NCBI GenBank assembly: GCA_039808885.1
Contig: JBDHTX010000018.1
Coordinates: forward strand, 1 to 64,000
Length of the DNA: 64,000 nt
Reading direction: 5' to 3'
From: Dongia_A sp039808885
Lineage (GTDB): Bacteria > Pseudomonadota > Alphaproteobacteria > Dongiales > Dongiaceae
The notes under the pieces were generated by a model that did not search any database, was not told the DNA's origin, and worked only from the letters and a program-made list of their open reading frames with translations. The translations under genes and the position numbers were made by a program. Below, piece by piece: positions 27,040 to 36,211 of the stretch. Numbering within the stretch: the stretch's first letter is position 1; every line of letters starts with the position of its first letter.

Positions 27040-27050
27040 GCCGGGGTCCA
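27021..27050 (+). repeat. REP palindrome upstream of GIY-YIG gene 1
   Basis: ATCGTCACCCCGG, a short loop, then CCGGGGTCCA. It contains the HxlR stop codon (27037-27039) and ends 22 bases before the nuclease start. Confidence 0.85.
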
Positions 27051-27072
27051 TTCATCCGCCGCACGAACTGAT

Positions 27073-27369
27073 GTGAGTTTCTGGACCTACATCCTCTGCA
27101 ACAAGCCCTATGGCACGCTCTATGTCGGAATGACCAACGACTTGGTGCGCCGCATGTTCGAGCATCGCGAAGGGGGCGCCGACGGATTCACCAAGCGCTA
27201 TGGCATCAAACGCCTAGTCTATTTTGAAGAACGAGCCACCGCGCTGACGGCAATCGCGCGAGAAAAGACGCTGAAGCGCTGGCCCCGCGACTGGAAGATC
27301 GCCCTGATCGAGCGCGACAATCCGGACTGGAGCGATCTCTATGATCGCATCGCCGGCTGGCCCACCTGA
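27073..27369 (+). CDS. Single-domain GIY-YIG nuclease 1
   Basis: A 98-residue GIY-YIG endonuclease-type protein of the small UvrC-like (YhbQ) group, starting at GTG 27073. The GIY-YIG strands read YILCNKPYGTLYVGM, followed by NDLVRRMFEHREG with the catalytic Arg, then GIKRLVYFEERATALTAIAR with the conserved Glu, and KTLKRWPRDWKIALIE. It is about 60 percent like the copy at 44830 by eye. One REP lies just upstream (27021), an inverted one just downstream (27393) and a forward one further on (27487). The same order surrounds the second copy. No DNA-recognition domain is attached. Confidence 0.92.
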   Translation: MSFWTYILCNKPYGTLYVGMTNDLVRRMFEHREGGADGFTKRYGIKRLVYFEERATALTAIAREKTLKRWPRDWKIALIERDNPDWSDLYDRIAGWPT

Positions 27370-27392
27370 CAGGAGCCCGGCGCCGCAGGACC

Positions 27393-27422
27393 ATGGACCC
27401 CGGCTCAAGGCCGGGGTGACGG
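27393..27422 (-). repeat. REP palindrome downstream of GIY-YIG gene 1, inverted
   Basis: ATGGACCCCGG...CCGGGGTGACGG is the reverse orientation of the copy at 27021. It begins 24 bases after the nuclease stop. Confidence 0.85.
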
Positions 27423-27486
27423 AAGGAGTGGTTGCCCCAATCGCCTGCAGCGATCAACGTGTGGGCAGTCGCCTCCGTAAACTGGC

Positions 27487-27515
27487 TCGTCACCCCGGCC
27501 TTGAGCTGGGGTCCA
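27487..27515 (+). repeat. REP palindrome, forward
   Basis: TCGTCACCCCGGCC, centre TTGAG, then CTGGGGTCCAT. It repeats the 27021 copy in the same orientation, closing the nuclease unit. Confidence 0.85.
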
Positions 27516-27555
27516 TCACCACGCCGCGCGGTTCAAGACGGCTTCGGCGCGCCCC

Positions 27556-28599
<1,044 letters not shown>

Positions 28600-28615
28600 G
28601 ATGGTTCCGATCCCG

Positions 28616-29623
28616 CTAAGCCTGTTTCGCCGCGCTGAAGCGCGGAATGGGCACCGGCCCGTCGCCGTGGCCGATCTCGACATGGCGCCCGTCGAAGGGC
28701 CCCGGCCAGGCCTCGGCGTGGCGCCGCGCGCGCCGCAGCGCCGCCACCGGCACCTCCGCCACCAGCATCGGCCCCGGCCCGTCGACCGTGCTTTGCGGCG
28801 CGATCTCCGCCGCGCGCCCGTTGGCGCCCAGATGCATCTCGCAGGGCAGGAACAGGCTGGCGCCGGAGCAATTGCCGCCCTGGCCCTGCGCCATCTCGCC
28901 GATGGCGCCGACCGCCGCCACCGCGGCGAACAGCTCCACCGCGCGCGCCTTGGCGCAGTCGAAGACGCGGTGATAGCCGGAGAGCTGGCCGGTCATCGAC
29001 GGCACGATGACGAGGTCGAGCTTCTGGTCCTGCAGCTTCGCCGCCACCGCCGGCATCTCGACGTCGAGGCAGATCAGCACCGCCAGCCGCGCGCCGCGGA
29101 ACTCGAAGGGCAGGACCCGGGCGCCGAGGCGGATCGGCCAGTCGCCGGTCTCGCGCTCCGCCGGTGTTGGCACCAGCTTGTCGTGATGCAGCCGGCGCAG
29201 CGCGCCGTCGGCCTCGGGCAGCAGGATCCACGCGCGGTTCAGCGTGCCGAGGTCGCGCGCGTTGTCGGGATTGTGCGCCGCCGGCACCGGCATGCTGCCG
29301 GCGACGAGACCGAGGCCGTGGCGCACCACCAGCAGCTCGATCTCCGGCAGCAATGCCTCGCCCTCCTGCGCCATCCAGCGCATCAGCGGCGCGCCGGCCA
29401 GCGGCGCCCCATGCGGTGAAGGCGGCGCCCAATGCAGCCAATGCGCGCTCGCATATTCCGGCAGCACCAGCAGGTCGGCGCCCTGGCCCCTGGCCGCCAG
29501 CATCTGCGCTTCGAGCAGGCCAAGCCAGGCGGCCCGGGCGGCGACCGGATTCTCCAGGTTCATCGCCCAGAGTGCGATTTTCAGCGCAGTCGGCGTCGTT
29601 CGGGTGGCGTCGGTCTCAGGCAT
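28616..29623 (-). CDS. Carbon-nitrogen hydrolase (nitrilase superfamily)
   Basis: A 335-residue amidase of the nitrilase superfamily with all three catalytic residues: Glu in LLVLPEYASAHWL, Lys in LHHDKLVPTPAERETG, and Cys in LAVLICLDVEMP. It heads a two-gene operon with the acetylpolyamine-type deacetylase. N-carbamoylputrescine amidase is one possible activity by context, but the sequence is not close enough to call it. Other aliphatic amidases are alternatives. Confidence 0.85.
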   Translation of the reverse strand: MPETDATRTTPTALKIALWAMNLENPVAARAAWLGLLEAQMLAARGQGADLLVLPEYASAHWLHWAPPSPHGAPLAGAPLMRWMAQEGEALLPEIELLVVRHGLGLVAGSMPVPAAHNPDNARDLGTLNRAWILLPEADGALRRLHHDKLVPTPAERETGDWPIRLGARVLPFEFRGARLAVLICLDVEMPAVAAKLQDQKLDLVIVPSMTGQLSGYHRVFDCAKARAVELFAAVAAVGAIGEMAQGQGGNCSGASLFLPCEMHLGANGRAAEIAPQSTVDGPGPMLVAEVPVAALRRARRHAEAWPGPFDGRHVEIGHGDGPVPIPRFSAAKQA

Positions 29624-29770
29624 GGTCCATTACGGTCGCTTGCAGATCGGGGTGCCGCAAACTTGACCCATCCCGCACCCCGCGGTCAAACCGCCAGAAA
29701 GCCGCGGCGGCTAGGCCGAAAGGATAGGTAGAGATGCCGAACACGCTCGGCGGCAGCAGGAGAGCGGGCG

Positions 29771-30742
29771 TTGACCGATAAGACGCCGGCCCAGCCCGTC
29801 GCGACGGAGACGCGGCGCCGCGACCGGCCGCTCCTGGGCATCCTCTGCATCAACGGCGCGGTGGCGGTCTTCGTCGTCATGGATGCGGTGATCAAGGCGG
29901 TGTCGGACACCATCCCGACCGGGGAGATCGTCTTTTTCCGCAACCTCTTCGCCTTCGTGCCCATCCTCGCCTTCATGCTGCGGAGCGGCGGGATCAGCCT
30001 GCGCACGCGCGACCCGCGCGGCCACCTGTTGCGCGGCGTGTTCGGGGTCGGCGCGATCTTCTGCTATTTCCTGAGCTACAAGTTGCTGCCGCTGTCGGAG
30101 GCGATCGCCCTCGGCCTGTCGATCCCGATCTTCCTCACCTTGCTGTCGATCCCGTTGCTGGGGGAGCAGGTCGGCCCGCGCCGCTGGGCGGCCTGCATCG
30201 CCGGCTTCATCGGCGTGCTGGTGATGACCCGGCCCGACACGCTGATCGGCGGAGGCGCCTGGCGGCCCGCCGTGCTGCTGCCGCTGGCGGGCGCCTTGTC
30301 CTATGCGCTGGCCATGATCTCCGTGCGCCGCCTCACCGCCACGGAACAGAGCGGCACCATCGTCTTCTATTTCACCCTCTTCGCCACCTGCGCCGCCTTG
30401 GCGACGGCGCCGCTCGGCTGGGTCTCGCCGGACCTGGCTCCCTATTTCGGCTGGGTCTGGCCGGCGGCGGCGGATTGGCCCTATGCCGTCGCCATCGGCC
30501 TGCTCGGCGGCTGCGCGCAGATCCTGCTCACCCTCGCCTATAGGCATGCCGCCGCCTCGCTGGTGGCGCCCTTCGAATACATGGCGCTGATCTACGGCTT
30601 CCTGCTCGGCTTCGCCGTCTTCGGCGAGCGGCCGGACCGCTATCTGGTGCTGGGCGGCGCCCTGGTGGTCGGCAGCGGGCTCTACATCCTGCGCCGCGAG
30701 ACGCGCCGGCGGCCAAGCGAGGCCGGGCCGCCGCCCGCATGA
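29771..30742 (+). CDS. EamA-family (DMT) transporter 1
   Basis: A 323-residue ten-helix drug/metabolite transporter with two EamA halves. The start is TTG 29771, with AGGAGA seven bases upstream; no ATG fits. Landmarks are VIKAVSDTIPTGEIVFFRN, LLPLSEAIALGLSIPIFL and AASLVAPFEYMALIYGFLLG. It is clearly paralogous to the next gene, which shares VFFRNLFAF, ATEQSGTIVFYFTLF and other blocks, so the pair arose by tandem duplication. Confidence 0.88.
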   Translation: MTDKTPAQPVATETRRRDRPLLGILCINGAVAVFVVMDAVIKAVSDTIPTGEIVFFRNLFAFVPILAFMLRSGGISLRTRDPRGHLLRGVFGVGAIFCYFLSYKLLPLSEAIALGLSIPIFLTLLSIPLLGEQVGPRRWAACIAGFIGVLVMTRPDTLIGGGAWRPAVLLPLAGALSYALAMISVRRLTATEQSGTIVFYFTLFATCAALATAPLGWVSPDLAPYFGWVWPAAADWPYAVAIGLLGGCAQILLTLAYRHAAASLVAPFEYMALIYGFLLGFAVFGERPDRYLVLGGALVVGSGLYILRRETRRRPSEAGPPPA

Positions 30743-30830
30743 CTGTCATGCGCCGGTCCGGGGTGGTGGCGGCCCTGCCACCCGTCTAGGATGCGGCCCA
30801 CGCCTGTCCTTCTTTCACCGCGCGCCTCCC

Positions 30831-31808
30831 GTGACCGTCCTTCCAGCCACGCCCAGTTCTCCGTCCGGACGGCGCCACCAGGACCGCCCGGTCTTCGGCA
30901 TCCTGCTGATCAATGCCGCGACGGTGATCTTCACCGCCATGGACGCGGTGATCAAAGGCGTCTCCGACGTGTTCCCGACCGGCGAGCTGGTCTTCTTCCG
31001 CAACCTCTTCGCCTTCGCGCCGATCCTCGTCTTCATGATCACGCAGGGCGGCCTGACGCTGCGCACGCGGCATCTGGGCGGGCATCTGCTGCGCGGATTG
31101 TTCGGCGTCTCGGCGATGTATTGCTATTTCCTGTCCTACAAGCTGCTGCCGCTGTCCGACGCCATCGCCCTCGGCCTGTCGGGGCCGATCTTCCTCACCG
31201 TGCTGTCGATCCCCTTCCTCGGCGAGAAGGTCGGCATCCGCCGCTGGTCGGCCTGCATCGTCGGCTTCGTCGGCGTGCTGATCATGACCCGACCCGGTGC
31301 GGGCGTGTGGGACATGGCGGCGCTGGTGCCGCTGCTGGCCGCGGTGTTCTATGCCCTCGCCATGATCTCGATCCGCAAGCTGACCGGCACCGAGCAGAGC
31401 GGCACCATCGTGTTCTACTTCACGCTCTTCGCCACCCTGGCCGGATTGTCGACGGCGCCCCTGGGCGGCGTCTGGCCGGAGCTTGCCTGGGTGTGGCCGG
31501 GCGATCTGAAATTCTGGGGCATCGTCGTGCTGATCGGGCTGATGGGCGGCTGCGGCCAGATCCTGATCACCATCGCCTTCCGCTGCGCGCCGGTCTCGGT
31601 GGTGGCGCCCTTCGACTACATGGCGCTGGTCTACGGCTTCATCCTCGGCTTCGTCTTTTTCCACGAGGTGCCGGACTATTACCTGATCGTCGGCGGCCTC
31701 GTCGTGGTGGCGAGCGGCATCTACATCGTGCACCGCGAAACCGTGGTCGCCCGCCAGCGCCACAAGGCGCAGCCCGAGCCGGCCCTGCCCCTGCCGCCGG
31801 AGGCGTGA
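30831..31808 (+). CDS. EamA-family (DMT) transporter 2
   Basis: A 325-residue paralogue of the preceding transporter, starting at GTG 30831. It shares AVIKGVSDVFPTGELVFFRN, FLSYKLLPLSDAIALGLSGP and VSVVAPFDYMALVYGFILG. The C-terminal tail is basic and cytoplasmic. Substrates of this branch are often amino acids or drugs; none can be assigned. The next transporter gene follows after 3 bases. Confidence 0.88.
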   Translation: MTVLPATPSSPSGRRHQDRPVFGILLINAATVIFTAMDAVIKGVSDVFPTGELVFFRNLFAFAPILVFMITQGGLTLRTRHLGGHLLRGLFGVSAMYCYFLSYKLLPLSDAIALGLSGPIFLTVLSIPFLGEKVGIRRWSACIVGFVGVLIMTRPGAGVWDMAALVPLLAAVFYALAMISIRKLTGTEQSGTIVFYFTLFATLAGLSTAPLGGVWPELAWVWPGDLKFWGIVVLIGLMGGCGQILITIAFRCAPVSVVAPFDYMALVYGFILGFVFFHEVPDYYLIVGGLVVVASGIYIVHRETVVARQRHKAQPEPALPLPPEA

Positions 31809-31811
31809 GCG

Positions 31812-32738
31812 ATGGCCGTCGCGAACACGCCCCGCGGCGACGGCACCGGCAAGCGCCTGCGCGCCCTCGGCATCCTGCTGGTGATGGGCCTGGCCTGGGG
31901 GCTGTCCTTCTCGCTGGCGCGGGTCGCGGCCGGCGGCGGCATGCATCCCTTCAGCATCACCTTCTGGGAGGCGCTCGGCGCCGGCACGACCCTGCTCATC
32001 ATCTGCCTGCTGCGCCGGCGGCGGATTCCGCTCGGCCGCCAGCTGCTGCTGCTGTATGCGGCTTCCGCCGCCCTCGGCATGGTGGTGCCGAACGCGATCT
32101 TCTTCTATGCCGCCTCGCACGTGCCGGCGGGCATCCTCTCGATCTCGCTGGCGGTGGTTCCGCTGATCACCTTCGTCGTCTCGGCCGTTCTGCGCCTGGA
32201 GCGCCTCGCCTTCGGCCGCGTCCTCGGCGTCATCCTCGGCATCGTGGCGATCGTGCTGCTAGTCGGGCCGCAGGAAAGCCTGCCCGACCCGGCGCAGCTG
32301 CCCTGGGTGCTGCTCTGCGTGGGCGCGGCCGCCTGCTACGCCAGCTTCAACATCATGGTGTCGCTGTGGAAGCCGCGCGGGGCCGCGTCCTTCACCACCA
32401 CCACGGCGCTGTTCGCCACCGCGGCGCTGCTGCTGGTGCCGGTGATGAGTGCCACCGGCAGCTTCGCGGCGCCCGCCTGGCCGTGGACCGCGGTCGAATG
32501 GTCGCTGCTCGGCCTCGGCCTGATCAACGCAATCGCCTTCACGCTCTTCGTCTACCTGATCGACACCGCCGGGCCGGTCTTCACCAGCCAGACCGCCAAC
32601 CTGGTGACCCTGTTCGGCGTGCTCTGGGGCATCGTCATTTTCGGCGAGCGCAACTCGGCCTGGGTGTGGCTGTCGCTCGCCACCATGATGCTGGCCATCG
32701 CCCTGGTCACGCCGCGCCGCGCGCAGGCGGTGGCGTAA
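31812..32738 (+). CDS. EamA-family (DMT) transporter 3
   Basis: A 308-residue ten-helix EamA transporter from a different branch than its two neighbours. It opens with LGILLVMGLAWGLSFSLARV and contains PNAIFFYAASHVPAGILSIS and TSQTANLVTLFGVLWGIVIF. It is likely co-transcribed with transporter 2. Three EamA genes in a row suggest that related efflux functions are stacked here. Confidence 0.88.
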   Translation: MAVANTPRGDGTGKRLRALGILLVMGLAWGLSFSLARVAAGGGMHPFSITFWEALGAGTTLLIICLLRRRRIPLGRQLLLLYAASAALGMVVPNAIFFYAASHVPAGILSISLAVVPLITFVVSAVLRLERLAFGRVLGVILGIVAIVLLVGPQESLPDPAQLPWVLLCVGAAACYASFNIMVSLWKPRGAASFTTTTALFATAALLLVPVMSATGSFAAPAWPWTAVEWSLLGLGLINAIAFTLFVYLIDTAGPVFTSQTANLVTLFGVLWGIVIFGERNSAWVWLSLATMMLAIALVTPRRAQAVA

Positions 32739-32814
32739 TCCCCAGCGATCACGCTTGACCACAGGTGCTTTCCCGCATGTTCTAGGCGGATGTTCACGCT
32801 GCAAGGGAGGGGCC

Positions 32815-33510
32815 ATGCCCCGCCGCCACACCGAAAGGCATCTGGTTTCGCGCATCGGCTGGCTGCGCGCCGCGGTGCTCGGCGCCAATGACGGCATCGT
32901 CTCCACCGCCAGCCTGATCGTTGGCGTGGCGGCGGCCTCGGCCACCAGCGCCGATGTACTGGTCGCCGGCACGGCGGGACTGGTCGCCGGCGCCATGTCG
33001 ATGGCGGCGGGCGAATATGTCTCGGTCAGCTCGCAATCCGACACCGAGCAGGCCGATCTCGCGCGCGAGCGGGCGGAACTGGCAAACCAGCCCGCCTTCG
33101 AGCGCGAGGAACTGACCCAGATCTACGTGAAGCGCGGCCTCACCCCCGACCTGGCGCGCCACGTGGCCGAACAGCTGATGGCGAAGGACGCGCTGGGCGC
33201 CCATGCCCAGGATGAGCTCGGCATTTCCGAGGTCACCACCGCGCGGCCGATCCAGGCGGCGCTGACCTCGGCGGCCACCTTCTCAATCGGCGCAGCCCTG
33301 CCGCTGGCGATGGTGCTGGTGACGCCGCCGGCCTATCTGGTGCCGGTGGTCTCGGTCGCCTCGCTGCTGTTCCTGGCGCTGCTCGGCGCCATCGGCGCCA
33401 GGGCCGGCGGCGCCATGGTGATCAAGGCGACCCTGCGCGTCACCTTCTGGGGCGCCCTGGCCATGGCGCTCACCGCCGGCATCGGCGCCCTGGTCGGCAC
33501 GGCGGTGTAG
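32815..33510 (+). CDS. VIT1/CCC1-family iron/manganese transporter
   Basis: A 231-residue membrane protein of the VIT1/CCC1 family, which moves iron or manganese out of the cytoplasm. The first helix region has RAAVLGANDGIVSTASLIVG and the second AGAMSMAAGEYVSVSSQSDT, both diagnostic. The metal-binding helix region ERAELANQPAFEREELTQIY is Glu-rich as expected. AAGGGAGGGG lies just before ATG 32815. Confidence 0.93.
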   Translation: MPRRHTERHLVSRIGWLRAAVLGANDGIVSTASLIVGVAAASATSADVLVAGTAGLVAGAMSMAAGEYVSVSSQSDTEQADLARERAELANQPAFEREELTQIYVKRGLTPDLARHVAEQLMAKDALGAHAQDELGISEVTTARPIQAALTSAATFSIGAALPLAMVLVTPPAYLVPVVSVASLLFLALLGAIGARAGGAMVIKATLRVTFWGALAMALTAGIGALVGTAV

Positions 33511-33520
33511 CCGCCCGCCT

Positions 33521-34120
33521 TCAGGGCGTCGGCCCCGAATCCTTTTCCAGCGACCTGCGATGCGCCTCCAGGTCGCGGCGGAAGCCCTCGGCGTCGCCGT
33601 AATCCTCGAAGCCGGCATAGCGCGCATGGCTGCCGATGGTGCGGCGCGCGTGCTTGATCGGGCACCAGTATTCCTCGGTCCGCGAGGCGATCTCGCGCAC
33701 ATAGGCGACGAGCCCGTTGGCATAGGAGCAATAGGCGCAGTTCAGCTTTTCCAGCGCGTTGAGATAGGCGAGGTGGTGGCGGTCGAAGACCAGGTAGTCG
33801 CCGCGCCGGACCCTGGCGATGCCGTAGACCGGAAAACAGACCGCCTGGTAGAGCGTGACGAAGAGGTCGAGCAGCGCCAGCGGCACGATGACCGCGTAGA
33901 TCACCGGCGCGGTCAGCACCACCAGCGGCCGCGCGCCCAGGATGTATTTCGCCAGGCCCACCTGCAGCTCGCGGTGCCGGCGCAGGATCTCCTGCTCGAA
34001 GACGACGCGGCCGCGCTCCAGCCCGAAGGCGAGCTTGGCGCGTTGCTTCGCCAGCTCGGCGTCGAGCTCGGCCTCCAGCGCCCTGATCCGGTCGACCAGT
34101 ACGGCAATCTGCGGATTCAT
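33521..34120 (-). CDS. Conserved membrane protein with a cysteine motif, unknown
   Basis: A 199-residue protein with an N-terminal coiled-coil-prone helix (AVLVDRIRALEAELDAELAK), one long hydrophobic stretch (about residues 72-102) and a soluble C-terminal half. That half carries KLNCAYCSYANGLVAYVREI and EEYWCPIKHARR, so a CxxC pair and a further Cys could hold a metal or disulfide. I know similar proteins only as hypothetical. It converges closely on the VIT gene (10-base gap). Confidence 0.7.
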   Translation of the reverse strand: MNPQIAVLVDRIRALEAELDAELAKQRAKLAFGLERGRVVFEQEILRRHRELQVGLAKYILGARPLVVLTAPVIYAVIVPLALLDLFVTLYQAVCFPVYGIARVRRGDYLVFDRHHLAYLNALEKLNCAYCSYANGLVAYVREIASRTEEYWCPIKHARRTIGSHARYAGFEDYGDAEGFRRDLEAHRRSLEKDSGPTP

Positions 34121-34191
34121 CCCCGGCCCTCCCTGCATCCCAATGCGGGACGCGGGGAGGTTAGCACAGGCCCGGCGCGGGACGGCGCGCC

Positions 34192-34692
34192 TTACTTCGG
34201 CGCGACGACGGTCATGTAGGCGGCCGTCGGCTTGTCCTGCGGGCCGAAGGGCCCCGGCACCTTGTGGCTCACAGGGGTGAGCGAGCGCAGATAGGCGACC
34301 AGCGCCGCCGCGTCGTCGGCGTTGATGTGGCCATAGGACATCCACGGCATCGCCGGGGCGAGCTGCCGGCCATCGGGCCGCACGCCGGTGGTGAAGGCGG
34401 CGATCACCGCGTCGTCGCTCCACGCGCCGAGACCGGTGTCCTTGTCCGGCGTCAGGTTGGGCGGATAGAACACGCCCAGGCCCGGCACCTCGAAGCCGAT
34501 GTCGGAGCCGGAAAGCGGCGTCTCCAGATTCGGCTGCGGCGTGAAGGCGCCGGTGTTGTGGCAGCCGCCGCAATCCATGATATGCGCCAGATAGGCGCCG
34601 CGCTCGACTTGCGTCTCGGCCCGCGCAACGACAGTGAACGACAACAGCGCGGCCGCCGCTGCGGCGGCCGTGATGGCAGTGCGGAATGTCAT
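34192..34692 (-). CDS. Periplasmic monohaem cytochrome c
   Basis: A 166-residue exported protein. The signal peptide has an alanine-rich core and ends at ARAETQ. Haem attachment is CGGCH in AHIMDCGGCHNTGAF. The likely distal Met is in LAPAMPWMSYGHI. The C-terminal helix DDAAALVAYLRSLTPV is typical of class I cytochromes c. Similar proteins serve as electron carriers next to dehydrogenases, but no obvious redox partner gene is adjacent. Confidence 0.9.
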   Translation of the reverse strand: MTFRTAITAAAAAAALLSFTVVARAETQVERGAYLAHIMDCGGCHNTGAFTPQPNLETPLSGSDIGFEVPGLGVFYPPNLTPDKDTGLGAWSDDAVIAAFTTGVRPDGRQLAPAMPWMSYGHINADDAAALVAYLRSLTPVSHKVPGPFGPQDKPTAAYMTVVAPK

Positions 34693-34927
34693 GAAACCCT
34701 CTTTCCCAAGCAGAAGATGCGCTCTCGTGGCGCGCCTATGACCACGGCGCGGCGCATCGACGCAAGCGGCATCGATGGGGCCAGCGCGCCTTTGTGCGCG
34801 CCATCACAGGCTTGAAAACGCTGTCACGGCGAAGCGCCGGAAGTTGAATGACGAAGCGCCGGGAAGGCCGGCGTTTGATCAGACGGATCGCGCGGTCAGC
34901 GCGATCGTCATCCCGGCCTTCCGCCGA

Positions 34928-34968
34928 ATCACTTGCGCCCGATCACTTGCGCCCAATCACTTCCGACC
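34928..34968 (-). repeat. 14-bp tandem repeat over the gshB stop codon
   Basis: On the minus strand AAGTGATYGGGCGC occurs nearly three times from the gshB stop codon on, so three TGA triplets follow each other. A half REP (ATCGTCATCCCGGCC) lies just beyond at 34901-34925. The remaining bases 34693-34927 hold no gene. Confidence 0.75.
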
Positions 34969-35904
34969 CAGCCGCATCTCGATCGCGTCCCAGATGCGGT
35001 CCTCGAGCACCACCCGGTCGAAGCGGTTGATCTCCTGCAGGCCGGTGGGCGAGGTCACGTTGATCTCGGTCATGTAGTTGCCGATCACGTCGATGCCGAC
35101 GAAGATCATGCCGCGCGCGCGCAGCGCCGGGCCGATCGCCTGGCAGATCTCCTGGTCGCGCGCGGTCAGCCCGGCCTGCTCCGGCCGGCCGCCGACATGC
35201 ATGTTGGAGCGCGCCTCGCCCGCCGCCGGCACGCGGTTGATGGCGCCGACCGCCTCGCCGTCGATCAGGATGATGCGCTTGTCGCCCTGGCGCACCTCGG
35301 GCAGGTAGCGCTGCACGATGATCGGCTCGCGGTAGAGCTGGGTGAAGAGCTCGAGCAGCGCGCCCAGGTTCTCGTCGCCGGGTGCGATGTGGAATACGCC
35401 GGCGCCGCCATTGCCGAACAGCGGCTTCACAATGATGTCCTTGTGCTGCTCGCGGAAGGCCAGGATCTCCTGCCGGTCGGAGGTGATGACCGTCGGTGGC
35501 ATCAGCTCGGGGAAATGGGTGACGAAGAGCTTCTCCGGCGCGTTGCGCACCGCGGCCGGGTCGTTCACCACCAGGGTCTTCGGGTGCACCGTCTCCAGGA
35601 TATGGGTGGCGGTGATGTAGGACATGTCGAAGGGCGGGTCCTGGCGCATCAGGATCACGTCCATCGACGACAAGTCGATGACCTCCTCGGCGCCGAGGGT
35701 GAAATGGTCGCCCTTCACCCGGCGCAAGGTCATCGGCCGCGCCCGCGCCACCGCCGTGCCGTTGCGCAAGGAAAGCTGGCGCGGATGGTAGTGCCACAGC
35801 TTGTGCCCGCGCGCCTCGGCGGACAGGCCCATGACGAAGGAGGAGTCCCCCTCGATGTTGATGCTTTCGATCGGGTCCATCTGGATGGCGACGCGCAACG
35901 GCAT
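34957..35904 (-). CDS. gshB: Glutathione synthetase
   Basis: A 315-residue ATP-grasp ligase that joins gamma-glutamylcysteine and glycine. The family opening is RVAIQMDPIESINIEGDSSF. It has VILMRQDPPFDMSYI, IIVKPLFGNGGAGVFHI (ATP-binding strand and loop), AGEARSNMHVGG, and the metal-binding end FVGIDVIGNYMTEINVTSPT. Length is standard. The usual partner gshA is not in the window. The stop codon lies in a 14-bp tandem repeat. Confidence 0.97.
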   Translation of the reverse strand: MPLRVAIQMDPIESINIEGDSSFVMGLSAEARGHKLWHYHPRQLSLRNGTAVARARPMTLRRVKGDHFTLGAEEVIDLSSMDVILMRQDPPFDMSYITATHILETVHPKTLVVNDPAAVRNAPEKLFVTHFPELMPPTVITSDRQEILAFREQHKDIIVKPLFGNGGAGVFHIAPGDENLGALLELFTQLYREPIIVQRYLPEVRQGDKRIILIDGEAVGAINRVPAAGEARSNMHVGGRPEQAGLTARDQEICQAIGPALRARGMIFVGIDVIGNYMTEINVTSPTGLQEINRFDRVVLEDRIWDAIEMRLGRK

Positions 35905-36211
35905 GGGCAGGGGTCTTTCGGCTCAGGTCTGGCTCTCTCGGCCGCTATGTGGGCGCGGCCGGGCGGCGGCGTCAAGCGAACCGACACATCACTTCCCGGC
36001 AAACTGGGTCTGCTCCTTCCCCCCTTGCGGGGGAAGGGTGGGAAGGGGGGTGATGCAGCGCCAGGACTTTCTGCAACGGATGGCGGTCATGATCGCCTCC
36101 GGCGATGCGTGCCCGCAAGGCACGCGTCCCCTTCCGGCTCCAACTAGGCTCGCTCTGCTCGCCAAGTCTCCGCTGCCTTCCCCCGCGCCGTCGGCTTGGG
36201 GGCGAGGTCCT
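35905..36211. other. Intergenic gap holding the second 185-bp element
   Basis: The 307 bases between two minus-strand genes contain no gene. Nearly all of bases 36015-36190 is the dispersed element described separately; the rest is ordinary GC-rich sequence with the gshB upstream region. Confidence 0.6.
36015..36190 (+). repeat. 185-bp dispersed element, copy 2
   Basis: It starts with the palindrome CCTTCCCCC...GGGGGAAGG (36015-36037) and ends near CTGCCTTCCCCCGCG. It is collinear with the complement of 21255-21440, sharing GGGAAGGGGGGTG, TCGCCTCCGGCGATGCG and TAGGCTCGCTC. Confidence 0.85.
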
